Source: Albula goreensis
Taxonomy: Eukaryota > Chordata > Actinopteri > Albuliformes > Albulidae
Assembly: GCA_022829145.1 (NCBI GenBank)
Contig: CM040746.1
Coordinates: 4,859,499 to 4,923,498, forward strand
Length of the DNA stretch: 64,000 nucleotides
Direction: 5' to 3'
The notes beneath the pieces were generated by a model, which made no database searches, was not told the DNA's origin, and saw only the letters and a program-made list of their open reading frames with translations. A program made the translations under genes and the position numbers. Shown here piece by piece: positions 41,165 through 45,779 of this stretch; the first letter of the stretch is position 1; each line of letters starts with the position of its first letter.

Positions 41165-41518
41165 TTGTATGAGAGAGGCTAATGTTTGTTAGTTAGTTTT
41201 GCATGTCTGTATCCATCTGTAGCATAGAGTACAGGTTTGTGTACATTGTATACACATATGTTTGTGTTTGTGATGGTGATGACCAGCTCAGAACTCATAA
41301 CGTGGTGTGTGTGTGTGTGTGTGGGGACATATAGATGTCCACCTCAAAACTTACACTGTGGTGTGTGTGTGTGTGTGTGTGGGACAGAGAGGCCCAGCTC
41401 TGTACTCACGCTGCAGTGTGTTCTCCAGCTGTGACCCAGCCTGCAGCAGGCTATAGTAGCTCTCCATCTCTCTCTGGGACGGGCGCACTGTGTCCAGAGC
41501 AAAAGGGGTCAGGCCCAT
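184..41518 (-). CDS. mcf2: MCF2 (Dbl) Rho guanine-nucleotide exchange factor, whole gene
   Basis: Multi-exon minus-strand gene. Twenty-four exons from 31,041 down to 184 join with matching phases into one open frame of 867 codons. A candidate 5' coding exon at 41,410-41,518 adds 36 codons in phase. Domain order is Sec14/CRAL-TRIO-like (31,041-22,638), spectrin-like (21,933-16,905), DH (11,408-7,950), PH (5,772-4,266) and a Ser/acidic tail. Dbl proteins exchange GDP for GTP on RhoA/Cdc42-class GTPases at membranes. MCF2 is preferred over the paralogue MCF2L because of segments such as AMLDLLKSVNDSMHQ, VDVKLAWL and FRFSQEDFMLK, and because the upstream neighbour is ATP11C. Human MCF2 is about 925 residues. 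The shortfall is a block of about 125 residues missing between the exons at 20,574 and 17,076. Teleosts can carry a and b copies; which one this is cannot be told. Confidence 0.93.
297..1111. other. mcf2 intron, no feature seen
   Basis: Unique AT-rich intron. No exon, repeat or structured element was recognised. Confidence 0.6.
1112..1218 (-). CDS. mcf2: mcf2 exon: tail
   Basis: 107 bp. Acceptor CTGTCTCTCGCAG, donor GTGAGT. Encodes KMQRSSVSSEETESGHTSPG, then LLDSVFSPQHQRNRR. The SSEETESGHTS stretch parallels a STEETELEHTS stretch in the mammalian MCF2 tail. Confidence 0.88.
2500..2840. repeat. Degenerate CATTCACCCTCAC repeat
   Basis: Irregular repeats of a CATTCACCCTCAC-like motif in the mcf2 intron at 1,219-3,399. 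Open frames here are compositional. Confidence 0.6.
2986..3142. mobile_element. Small inverted-repeat MITE-like element
   Basis: About 157 bp bounded by imperfect inverted repeats of about 24 bp (GACACCAAAAATGGGAGGAG at the left, complement of CCACCCATTTTGGTGTC at the right). Non-coding. The family was not recognised. Confidence 0.6.
3400..3463 (-). CDS. mcf2: mcf2 exon: serine-rich tail
   Basis: 64 bp. Acceptor GTCTGTCTCTCAG, donor GTGAGT. It carries two bases of a split codon at each end that join correctly to both neighbours (G|AT and AG|C). Encodes ESSHHSPLSEQIQLSPPLSD. Low similarity to mammals, as expected for the tail. Confidence 0.85.
3500..3680. repeat. AAC/AAT/ATG trinucleotide microsatellite
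   Basis: CAA, AAT, GATGAT and AATAAT runs. The minus-strand open frame of poly-isoleucine is an artefact of the repeat. Confidence 0.95.
4266..4344 (-). CDS. mcf2: mcf2 exon: PH domain C-terminal helix
   Basis: 79 bp. Acceptor CTTTCCCTCAG, donor GTATGT. Encodes APTVDVKLAWLNEIRRIL, then TNQQKQLK. The Trp of LAWLNEIRRIL is the invariant PH-helix tryptophan. VDVK favours MCF2 over MCF2L. Confidence 0.96.
4825..4917 (-). CDS. mcf2: mcf2 exon: PH domain
   Basis: 93 bp, 31 codons, phase 0. Acceptor TTTGCCAGCAG, donor GTCAGC. Encodes MSAVGITENVKGDVKKFEIW, then YSGREEVYVVQ. VGITENVKGD-x-KKFEIWY is nearly invariant in the family. Confidence 0.97.
5551..5772 (-). CDS. mcf2: mcf2 exon: PH domain, first half
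   Basis: 222 bp, 74 codons, phase 0. Acceptor GCGGCCTGCAG, donor GTACGA. Contains LMQGSFSVWISHKKG, MKELARFKPMQRHLFLHEHA and LFCKRREEHGEG, then SYSFKNLLK. The basic PH strands bind phosphoinositides and assist exchange in Dbl proteins. Confidence 0.97.
5773..6700. other. mcf2 intron, no feature seen
   Basis: Unique AT-rich intron upstream of the PH exon. No exon or element was recognised. The introns at 7,020-7,949 and 8,076-8,899 are similar. Confidence 0.6.
6710..7014. repeat. 31-32 bp minisatellite
   Basis: About nine copies of a unit CTCTGTGAAAGATACAACCC plus AATACACCCTTT, with ACAACC/AAAACC variants, in an mcf2 intron. Confidence 0.93.
7950..8075 (-). CDS. mcf2: mcf2 exon: end of DH domain
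   Basis: 126 bp, 42 codons, phase 0. Acceptor ATCTCCAACAG, donor GTGAGC. Encodes ELLKCSMGCEGASELQGALT, then AMLDLLKSVNDSMHQVAITG, then YE. DLLKSVNDSMHQ-AI-GY matches MCF2 more closely than MCF2L in this region. Confidence 0.97.
8900..8992 (-). CDS. mcf2: mcf2 exon: DH domain, conserved region 3
   Basis: 93 bp, 31 codons, phase 0. Acceptor AATGGTGTAG, donor GTTAGT. Encodes ECQRKLEHKLSLDSYLL, then KPVQRLTKYQLLLK. LLKPVQRLTKYQLLLK is the DH catalytic helix that packs against switch II of the GTPase. Confidence 0.97.
9196..9288 (-). CDS. mcf2: mcf2 exon: DH domain
   Basis: 93 bp, 31 codons, phase 0. Acceptor TTCCTTCTAG, donor GTGTAC. Encodes KEHFQMYERYCQNKPRSELL, then WRQCSDCAFFQ. YCQNKPRSE is diagnostic for the Dbl/Dbs DH domain. 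Confidence 0.97.
9645..9714 (-). CDS. mcf2: mcf2 exon: DH domain
   Basis: 70 bp. Acceptor GTGCTGCTCTCAG, donor GTGAGA. Encodes VFLQDLEACMDTPEGVGACF, then LER. Matches the mammalian DH segment with the pattern FL-x-LE-x(6)-PE-x-VG-x-CFLER. Confidence 0.94.
9773..9935. repeat. 34-bp minisatellite
   Basis: Five copies of CTGATTCAGCATCAACTCTC plus CAAATCACTCTCAC. Starts about 60 bp upstream (minus strand) of the mcf2 DH exon at 9,645-9,714. Confidence 0.93.
9949..10040. repeat. TG-rich microsatellite
   Basis: Interrupted TG repeat next to the GC donor of the mcf2 exon at 10,068. Confidence 0.9.
10068..10183 (-). CDS. mcf2: mcf2 exon: DH domain, GC donor
   Basis: 116 bp. Acceptor ACTCTGCAG. The 3' boundary is AGCAG|GCAAGA, a GC donor at 10,066-10,067; no GT donor in phase exists nearby. 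Encodes GYRAEMDNPALSGLLPPNLR, then NKKEILFGNMPEIYNFHS. The following exon supplies the last base of the split Arg codon (AG|G), which confirms the boundary. Confidence 0.95.
10375..10951 (+). mobile_element. Internally deleted pogo/Tigger-like transposon
   Basis: Starts TA-CAGTGGAACCGCGAAC and ends GGCCGAGGTGCCACTG-TA, so TA target duplications flank inverted termini typical of Tc1/mariner-superfamily pogo/Tigger elements. Inside, an ATG at 10,621 opens MAPKKVKSATSSSSS, like the start of Tigger transposases, then stops within about 35 codons. The DNA-binding and DDE regions are gone. Non-autonomous; sits in an mcf2 intron. Confidence 0.8.
11342..11408 (-). CDS. mcf2: mcf2 exon: DH domain, conserved region 1
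   Basis: 67 bp. Acceptor CTATCCCCAG, donor GTGAGA. Encodes YVMRELIETERIYVDELLSILL. The ELIETERIYV motif with its invariant Glu is conserved region 1 of DH domains, which contacts switch I of the GTPase. Confidence 0.95.
12269..12354 (-). CDS. mcf2: mcf2 exon: linker before DH domain
   Basis: 86 bp. Acceptor TCTCTCTCAG, donor GTGAGC. Encodes IEVMHDYEENRSFLSFSLEG, then EDSPDLLK and a split Arg codon (CG|C). IEVMHDYEE parallels the mammalian linker that precedes the DH domain. Confidence 0.92.
12777..13300. repeat. 35-bp minisatellite
   Basis: About 15 copies of CTGGCACTCCTCCACTGCAC plus TCTCTATAGATCTCA, with single-base variants (GCGC/GCAC) and one shortened unit near 13,215. Followed directly by a TG microsatellite. 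Confidence 0.96.
13327..13408. repeat. TG dinucleotide microsatellite
   Basis: About 40 near-perfect TG repeats, 45 bp from the mcf2 exon at 13,452. Confidence 0.98.
13452..13534 (-). CDS. mcf2: mcf2 exon: linker before DH domain
   Basis: 83 bp. Acceptor is a T10-C5-AG tract, donor GTGAGC. Encodes FNSGLKFSFDISLPG, then KKSSRKSPNSRK. FSFDISLPGKK is a conserved linker motif in Dbl and Dbs. It joins G|AA upstream and is in phase 0 downstream. Confidence 0.93.
14108..14595. repeat. Composite CA and 70-85 bp tandem repeat
   Basis: Four copies of a block containing CATGAATATATGCTCACACT, ACATATATAAACACTCTC and CACCGTCTCTTTCATA, separated by CA tracts. Frames open on both strands are caused by the repeat. 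Confidence 0.95.
15285..16665. repeat. 16-bp minisatellite array
   Basis: About 85 variable copies of ACATTACTGAACACGC, 1.4 kb in all, in the mcf2 intron at 13,535-16,904. Bases 15,325-15,534 are repeated almost exactly at 15,535-15,744. The array becomes more degenerate towards its right half. Confidence 0.95.
16905..17076 (-). CDS. mcf2: mcf2 exon: last helix and proline-rich linker
   Basis: 172 bp. Acceptor CTCCCTGCAG (phase 0), donor GTGAGA (phase 1). Encodes AQIGAAHEKLTAVQGMIQNR, then QACLRKLADKQVRPVQLVAP, then RPENPPRSKSPLFSPKH. LADKQVRPVQ-VAP-PEN matches mammalian MCF2 (LADKHVRPIQ). The exon start aligns without gaps to the mammalian exon after the missing spectrin-like block. Confidence 0.93.
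17117..20340. repeat. 37-bp minisatellite array, about 87 copies
   Basis: Highly uniform 37-bp unit GTCTGCAGGTTTAACTCCAG plus TCCTGGAGGGCCGCAGT. A T/G variant at unit position 11 (GTTTAAC/GTGTAAC) is scattered through it. Divergent units lie near 19,610-19,770 and 20,095-20,160. The unit resembles a terminal piece of a dispersed fish repeat; a related single copy is at about 36,630. The array fills nearly all of the mcf2 intron between the exons at 16,905 and 20,574. Confidence 0.98.
20574..20693 (-). CDS. mcf2: mcf2 exon: spectrin-like segment, GC donor
   Basis: 120 bp, phase 0 at both ends. Acceptor GCCTGCAG. Encodes MEASLEKLSAQEREIGATGD, then SVAQTEQLIRELEELDARAQ. The best 3' boundary is CAG|GCGAGT, a GC-type donor with no GT nearby. 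The peptide end lines up with the point where mammalian MCF2 continues into the second spectrin-like block, which was not found in this window. The frame stays open for 23 more codons past the GC, so an alternative is that the original exon ran on and has decayed. Confidence 0.85.
20815..20998. repeat. CA/CCCA microsatellite
   Basis: Interrupted CA repeat with CACCCCCACC segments, in an mcf2 intron. Confidence 0.95.
21075..21189 (-). CDS. mcf2: mcf2 exon: spectrin-like segment
   Basis: 115 bp. Acceptor TGTGTGGCAG, donor GTACGG. Encodes LLGQLRDMEMAFDGFFEKHH, then LKLQQYLQLLRYEHSFHE. MEMAFDGFFEKH and LQQYLQL match the first spectrin-like repeat of Dbl proteins. Confidence 0.95.
21812..21933 (-). 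CDS. mcf2: mcf2 exon: spectrin-like segment
   Basis: 122 bp, starting in phase 0 and ending AG (phase 2). Acceptor CATTGCAG, donor GTACCC. Encodes DDIRAVIREGHHLLSSLEAS...HWNLGQEWETVQ. Helical, and matches the mammalian MCF2 segment beginning NDITAVTKEG. Confidence 0.92.
22102..22151. repeat. Perfect 22-bp inverted repeat (hairpin)
   Basis: Arms at 22,102-22,123 and 22,130-22,151 are perfectly complementary, with a 6-nt loop TATGTG. The left arm begins AATAGTGACATC. Lies alone in an mcf2 intron. Confidence 0.97.
22638..22787 (-). CDS. mcf2: mcf2 exon: Sec14/spectrin linker
   Basis: 150 bp, phase 0. Acceptor CCCCCTGCAG, donor GTGAAC. Encodes AIESFAVTVKEIAQMLQAFG, then TELAETDLPEERAAIEYLL...YRKQK. 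The segment QMLQAFGTELAET is highly conserved in the family. Confidence 0.95.
23424..23540 (-). CDS. mcf2: mcf2 exon: end of Sec14-like domain
   Basis: 117 bp, phase 0. Donor GTATGC, acceptor CCCTCCCAG. Encodes VVMLSSVTDLLRYIDENQLT, then SEFGGTLEYCHSDWIVLRT. The YIDENQLT-x-GGTLEYCHSDW motif ends the CRAL-TRIO fold in Dbl, Dbs and relatives. Confidence 0.95.
24129..24248 (-). CDS. mcf2: mcf2 exon: Sec14/CRAL-TRIO-like
   Basis: 120 bp, phase 0 at both ends. Acceptor CCCCTCCTCAG, donor GTAATC. Encodes ASFPGTLHLVLVLRPTSFFQ, then RAVTDLGFRFSQEDFMLKMP. Nearly identical to the mammalian MCF2 exon; FRFSQEDFMLK discriminates MCF2 from MCF2L. It is the common acceptor for the long and short isoforms. 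Confidence 0.96.
24249..26335. other. mcf2 intron, no feature seen
   Basis: About 2 kb of unique AT-rich sequence between the shared exon and the alternative first exon. No exon or known element was recognised. Confidence 0.5.
26336..26386 (-). CDS. mcf2: mcf2 alternative first coding exon
   Basis: 17 codons from ATG at 26,384-26,386 to a GTAAGG donor in phase 0: MSDANSRRG, then HRMRRTV. Spliced to the exon at 24,248 it gives RRTV-ASFPGT. This closely parallels the short N-terminus of a human MCF2 isoform that begins MAEANPRRG and also joins ASFPG. Similarity, phase and position agree, so an alternative promoter lacking the first part of the Sec14-like domain seems conserved from fish to mammals. 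There is no in-frame upstream coding. Confidence 0.8.
26387..26720 (-). promoter_or_regulatory. mcf2: Probable internal promoter / 5' UTR of short mcf2 isoform
   Basis: This lies immediately upstream (minus strand) of the alternative first exon. It is richer in GC and CpG than the surrounding AT-rich intron. No TATA box is obvious. The transcription start cannot be placed by eye. The role is inferred from the conserved first exon next to it. Confidence 0.4.
27517..27607 (-). CDS. mcf2: mcf2 exon: Sec14/CRAL-TRIO-like
   Basis: 91 bp. Acceptor TTCTTCAG, donor GTGAGA. Encodes TRQPGVKFIIILDRRLDTWASIKTALARIA; the core strand FIIILDRRLDTW is the hallmark of the Dbl/Dbs Sec14-like domain. The donor is in phase 0, which lets the next exon be shared with the alternative first exon at 26,336. 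Confidence 0.94.
27608..29419. other. mcf2 intron, no feature seen
   Basis: Unique AT-rich intron. No exon or repeat was recognised. The intron at 29,535-30,972 is likewise featureless to the eye. Confidence 0.5.
29420..29534 (-). CDS. mcf2: mcf2 exon: Sec14/CRAL-TRIO-like
   Basis: 115 bp. Acceptor TTTTGTCCAG, donor GTATGT. Encodes GGRGEESSVVITLPEC...IPEEALAKVLTYLTLIP. Matches the family pattern GGRG-x-ITFPE-x-IPEE-x-AKVLTYLT. The split codons at both ends join correctly to the neighbouring exons (G|GA and CG|A). Confidence 0.93.
30973..31041 (-). CDS. mcf2: mcf2 exon: start of Sec14-like region
   Basis: 69 bp. Acceptor is CCCCCTCAG and donor GTGAGA. The exon opens with two bases (AG) and ends in phase 1. 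It encodes VTVPMSMKEVGGYIEKQVAYLSG, in two parts the helix MSMKEVGGY and the strand QVAYLSG. It corresponds to the segment before the conserved GGRG turn of Dbl/Dbs Sec14-like domains. Confidence 0.85.
31042..34640. other. First part of long mcf2 intron
   Basis: Unique sequence with a poly-C tract near 33,822-33,840 and weak dispersed-repeat fragments near 33,200 and 33,560. No exon with family similarity was found. The region is part of the intron only if the exon at 41,410 belongs to mcf2. Confidence 0.45.
34660..34828. repeat. CA and CAGG/CAGA microsatellite
   Basis: CA runs flank a GGCAGGCAAGCAGGCAGGCAG tract (shown here as a 21-base class; core CAGG) and a GCATGCATGCATG palindromic run. 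Confidence 0.93.
36628..36690. repeat. Dispersed-repeat fragment related to the 37-bp unit
   Basis: GAAGGGCCAAAGTTTCTGCTGG followed by TTTTTGT resembles the GAGGGCC-CAGTGTCTGCAGG part of the 37-bp array unit, in single copy. Suggests the array unit came from a dispersed element. Confidence 0.35.
36990..37352. repeat. CA-rich region with GCATAC and GCAT runs
   Basis: Long CA microsatellite with ATGCATGCATGCATGCAT and (GCATAC)n tracts at 37,238-37,286. The alternating purine-pyrimidine sequence can adopt Z-DNA or cruciform structures. Confidence 0.95.
37755..37925. repeat. TG/GA-rich low-complexity tract
   Basis: Interrupted TG and GAGA repeats. Confidence 0.85.
38040..38925. repeat. 44-bp minisatellite
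   Basis: About 20 copies of CTCTCATCAATCCCATAATC plus CACCTGCTGCAGAGGGTACACACG. Some units are shortened (CATAATTACACACTCTCATC), giving a two-unit higher-order pattern. Confidence 0.96.
39558..39682 (+). mobile_element. tRNA-derived SINE fragment
   Basis: GTTGCAGATTTCACTCCCAG, GTGTGGCATTGCTGTTATA and CTTGGGCAAGACACTT resemble the body of tRNA-derived fish SINEs. The tRNA-like head is not clear. Truncated. Confidence 0.45.
40340..40602. repeat. 32-bp minisatellite
   Basis: About eight copies of ACATCCAAACAGAGCTCAGG plus TTAGGGTGCACT. Confidence 0.95.
41130..41385. repeat. Three short TG microsatellites
   Basis: TG tracts at 41,132-41,162, 41,305-41,323 and 41,361-41,381. The latter two sit in a duplicated segment of about 55 bp. 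They lie just downstream (minus strand) of the candidate mcf2 5' exon donor. Confidence 0.9.
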
Positions 41519-41722
41519 CTCCTGCCCCTCTGTGGGGCTGTGGGTGCGGGGCTCCTCCAGGGGCCACCAGGGCCCTCACATCCTCCAGCTCCGTCCCCCA
41601 CACGCTCCCTGAGAGTCTGCTGCTCGGCCTGGCTCCGGGTTCAAACTCGCGCTCCCTCCCCCCCCTCCAGCCCCTACGCCAGAGTCACCTTCAGCATCTG
41701 AGCACTGCACAATCACTCCTAT
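41410..41722 (-). CDS. mcf2: Candidate 5' coding exon of mcf2
   Basis: The donor is a good GTGAGT at 41,409-41,404, and the exon ends in phase 1 (final base C). This joins the AG that opens the exon at 31,041 to give CAG. An ATG at 41,516-41,518 opens MGLTPFALDTVRPSQ...MESYYSLLQAG...LENTLQ. A second ATG sits at the MESYY position. A strong pyrimidine tract and CAG acceptor at 41,723-41,736 would start a longer exon of 313 bp in the same frame, but that extension meets an in-frame TGA at 41,576-41,578. The middle of the extension reads more naturally in another frame (SGSVWGTELEDVRALVAP). The long form is therefore either 5' UTR or a frame-interrupted exon. The only support for belonging to mcf2 is phase, strand and position; the peptide was not recognised. 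Confidence 0.42.
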
Positions 41723-42065
41723 CTGCAGAGAGAGAGCTGCCGTCCTCCGAAAAGCAGCAGCCAGGCGCAGGCCTCCCCCTCACTGGCAGACACTGAGGGA
41801 TGGGTGCGCCAGGAGGCTGGCGTCCCACACGGGGATGTGGCCGCTGTAGGAGCGGGGGGCTGGAACAGGCAGGGCCGAGCGGCGCAGGACAGGCAGCGTC
41901 CCCTCCATCCTCCCTCGGCAGCCTGCTGTAGCTGTCTCAGCGAGGCCGTGCAGCTCTGCTCTGTGCTGGGCTGCACGGGGAGACAGGCAAGCGCTTTCTG
42001 ACACGTTGCCAACTCTTCCTCTCTCTCTCTCTCTCTCTTCCTCCGGTCTCACTTTACAGGCTCCG
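41723..42065 (-). promoter_or_regulatory. GC-rich block upstream of candidate mcf2 exon
   Basis: This stretch is GC-rich with scattered CpG, unlike the flanking sequence, and lies just upstream (minus strand) of the candidate first coding exon. It contains minus-strand open frames, including one from about position 41,906 reading MEGTLPVLRRSALP, and a GTGAGG donor-like site near 41,780. No frame joins cleanly to the exon at 41,722. It could be a promoter/5' UTR region or a further 5' exon. Confidence 0.25.
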
Positions 42066-42229
42066 CCCTCACCGTTCTGCTGCCGGGCGATATGATCACT
42101 GCTCTACGCAGGGGGCAGTGGTCAGCAAAGTGACGCTGTGCCACACTGCATGTGAGCTGTGTGTGTGTGGCATCAGACTTTTTAGTGCTCTCTGCTTTCT
42201 GTACTCACCCGACTCCTCACAAACAAGCA

Positions 42230-42370
42230 CTCACCCACACACACACACACACACACCTAAAGAGAAATTTCTCTGCAGCTAAGCATTATTTTCTCCTCCC
42301 TCATCAGTACAGCCACTCTTTCTTGCCTGCGTGCACACATACACACACAAACACACACACACACACACTC
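42230..42370. repeat. CA microsatellites
   Basis: Two CA tracts separated by about 70 bp of unique sequence. Confidence 0.92.
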
Positions 42371-42457
42371 CTTTGAAAATTAGCAGACATAAATAAACAG
42401 ACAAACACATTTCAGTAAATGTAACAAAATGGGGCCTGAAACATAGTCCTGACAGGA

Positions 42458-42922
42458 TGCATTCTGTAGGTGTGATGGTAAACACACAGGTACAGTCTGG
42501 GACGCATTCTGTAGGTGTGATGGTAAACACACAGGTACAGTCTGGGACGCATTCTGTAGGTGTGATGGTAAACACACAGGTACAGTCTGGGACGCATTCT
42601 GTAGGTGTGATGGTAAACACACAGGTACAGTCTGGGACGCATTCTGTAGGTGTGATGGTAAACACACAGGTACAGTCTGGGACGCATTCTGTAGGTGTGA
42701 CGGTAAACACACAGGTACAGTCTGGGACGCATTCTGTAGGTGTGACGGTAAACACACAGGTACAGTCTGGGACGCATTCTGTAGGTGTGACGGTAAACAC
42801 ACAGGTACAGTCTGGGACGCATTCTGTAGGTGTGATGGTAAACACACAGGTACAGTCTGGGACGCATTCTGTAGGTGTGATGGTAAACACACAGGTACAG
42901 TCTGGGACGCATTCTGTAGGGT
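42458..42922. repeat. 45-bp minisatellite
   Basis: Ten nearly perfect copies of GCATTCTGTAGGTGTGATGG plus TAAACACACAGGTACAGTCTGGGAC (T/C variant in GATGG/GACGG). Because 45 is a multiple of three and the unit lacks stops in several frames, long open frames appear on both strands; no coding signal is seen. A diverged unit recurs at about 44,105-44,150. Confidence 0.97.
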
Positions 42923-44100
42923 GGGGCATTGGGCCTTCAGGGATGGAGACCCGGACCGACCCCAAATTATTTGTAAAGATCGGACATTTTAACAATTTCC
43001 TACCACTCTGTCAGCTCTAGAATCCATGACATCACAGTGGTGCTACCTCAGACTCTGTCCTGTGATCACCTACCAAAGACGACAAAAATAAAACACTTCC
43101 TCACTTTCAGCTACCAGGCCCTTCCCCAAACCAGAGTGTGAGATCACCCCCAAATTCTAACATGACACTGGGTGTCACTGCAGGTTTGTGAGGGAGAGGG
43201 CAGGGCAAACAAGGTGGGGCACAAATGGTGACAATATTCTGATTAACAGATGTTAGAAGTTAGGTAAACAGCTCCTATCCAAAAAACTGGTCAAATGGAT
43301 AGCTAATGTTAACTAGCTAGCTGACAACAAATAATGTTAGCCCAACTAACTAGCTAGCTTATCTAGCTAGCTAATTTGCAGTCATAGCCAGTCTAGCTAA
43401 CATATTCACAGTCACAGAGTGGATAAAACAGAAAATGATCAATCAAATACAAAGACATTTTCCTCATGAATCTCTTCTACGCAAAGTTGGTAAACTGTTT
43501 TTCACTTTGTCAGCTGTGCCATGAAAATGAGTTTATTAGCTAGCTACCATGGTGATATTTGGTTACATTTGCTAGCTAGCTAACATGAGGGTGAATGTTT
43601 AGAACATTAGGAAGATTATATCGCTCATGGCTTTGTACAAGTTTACCTCAAGCGGATTTACCTCAGAGTTGGAGGAAAAATAAGTGCAGTTTTGATAAAT
43701 TTTACTATTTATGTGGACATACCAGAGTTGGTAGTGATTCAAAGTTTTCTGTTCTGAAAATGATGTAAAAAAAAAATTGTATCTGACAATGTTGTTTAGC
43801 CTGAATTATTTGCCTATTTTCACAACAAGCTCTTATCCCAGAACAAAATTTTAAGTTGTACTATCCCTCTGTAAGGGGCTTTCAGGAAACATGTTAACCA
43901 CATGGCATGATATGCCTCACCTATGTACAGTTATCTATCAATTACCTATCCTTGTTTATGTCTGATTTGCTTGAAAATGCTGCCTTTTAGTGGCTAAAAT
44001 TAAACAAAATCCACCCCCGGATCCCCTCCCTAAAAAAATGGATGTCTCGGGCTAAGGCTCAGATGTCCAAAAATCCTAGCAACGCCCCTGCTTTAGGTGG
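42923..44100. other. Intergenic, CTAG-rich
   Basis: Unique sequence with repeated GCTAGCTAGCT runs at 43,310-43,380 and 43,540-43,590 (short palindromes). No gene was seen. Confidence 0.5.
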
Positions 44101-44147
44101 AAGTACACACACAGGTACGGTCTGGGACACATTCAATAGGTGTGATG

Positions 44148-44205
<58 letters not shown>
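44101..44205. repeat. Relic 45-bp unit with CA microsatellite
   Basis: CACAGGTACGGTCTGGGAC and AATAGGTGTGATGGTA match the 45-bp array unit, followed by about 25 CA repeats. Confidence 0.85.
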
Positions 44206-44421
44206 GGTGTTGATACATGTGCTCCGTGCTCTGTCCTTGCACACACAGAGATGGCCATGCTAATTTTGCAGCAGGTCACGTGACTGAATTATTGAATGGT
44301 GAGAGGTTTCACGATCATCGCTCTGAGTAAACGCAGGCACATCTCTGCCTGCGCCACTCACACAGACAAGGATATCAGGACAGACAAGGAATCCCCCACA
44401 CATTGTATTTCGAAAATGTAC

Positions 44422-44427
44422 TTTATT
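44422..44427 (-). terminator. Possible distal polyadenylation signal of atp11c
   Basis: AATAAA on the minus strand in unique sequence, about 2.7 kb before the candidate mcf2 first exon. If used, the atp11c 3' UTR would reach about 5.4 kb past the RTFSDESN stop. No transcript evidence is available. Confidence 0.25.
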
Positions 44428-45549
44428 ACAGAAAGGCTTTTCGTCTGATTGATTGGACTGGTCTTAAAGAGGTACATTCAGATCGGAGATTCAGAGTTCC
44501 TCAGTCGCAGGGGCAGACTGAATGCACAGCGCCCCTGTGTGGCAGTCTCTGGAAGGTACAGCAATGCTTCTCCCCCAAAAAGGAGTGAGAATACTCAGTT
44601 ACTCATCCCAGTCAAGAGCTTCAGGGCCTTTTTTTCCAGGACGATTTTCTCATTTTCTTACAAAAAGTTGCTGGAAAAAGGTTGCATTAAAAATACAACT
44701 TCATCTTCACATTTTTTTGTAGTCAGGCAAATATGAGAGTCTGAACAGATCAAGCTCTGAAGACAGCATCTGAAGTCAGTTAAAGGTTTGTTTGTAATGT
44801 AATATCACAGGCAGGTCCCCCACACCCAACCCACAACACACCAGGTCACATGACTGCCAGGTTGCTCTGTGGGAGGGCATCCATTGGACAGAGCACAGGG
44901 GAAGCAGTCTCCGATTGGATGTAACGCAAGTAAACATTTAAAAAAAAAAAAAAAAAAACATTTAAAGGGAGTTTTTCCTCACTCACTGGACTCCAAAACA
45001 GCAAAAAACCCAGGCATACAAATATAAGTTTTTAAAGCAACGCAAATTATTTTTTTTTTATATATATTCAGAGCTCATGTTTTTGGTTCTGGACGGTGCT
45101 TCTGATTTGCTGGGAAGGTGAGCGACATCACCCATGGAAGAGAAAGACTCACTTGCTTTCGCGATTTTCTTTCATTCAACTGCCAATTTAGACCTAATTT
45201 ATCAAGCACTAACATATGGAAATGAACACTTTTCATCAAGGCAATAAAAACCAAATCTTTAGAATGAGACTTCAAAATTCTTACCGCCATGAATAAATTA
45301 TGTGTAATCTTGATTATTAATTTATGTTTTACGGCACTGATGAAAAAATGTTTAATGTATCTACGTGACTGATAAACTAAGCCAAAGATGTGAAGCCACT
45401 CAATAACTCCAATCCTCCTCCACCACATCTCACCAAACATTTCAGACAGGGGAAAAAAACTACTCAAAATGTGTGGAATGGAATGGACATGGAATGACCA
45501 GGTAGAAATGTTTGTGAGTGGAGGCTAAGGGGAGCTGTGTGTGAAGACG

Positions 45550-45772
45550 GCAGCTCGCTACAAACTGTATCAGATAGCAGGCTAGAGATCCAGTCGACTG
45601 TATCAGATAGCAGGCTAGAGATCCAGTCGACTGTTTCAGATAGCAGGCTAGAGATCCAGTCGACTGTTTCAGATAGCAGGCTGGAGATCCAATCGACTGT
45701 ATCAGATAGCTGGCTGGAGATCCAGTCGACTGTATCAGATAGCTGGCTGGAGATCCAGTCAACTGTCACATG
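45550..45772. repeat. 33-bp minisatellite
   Basis: About seven copies of ACTGTATCAGATAGCAGGCT plus AGAGATCCAGTCG. Open frames on both strands are a product of the 33-bp period. Confidence 0.95.
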
Positions 45773-45779
45773 GTCAGTG

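Noticed and set aside
42279-43020. Open frames of 166-238 codons on both strands
   Set aside because: They are produced by the 45-bp minisatellite. All have the same 15-residue period and no family resemblance.
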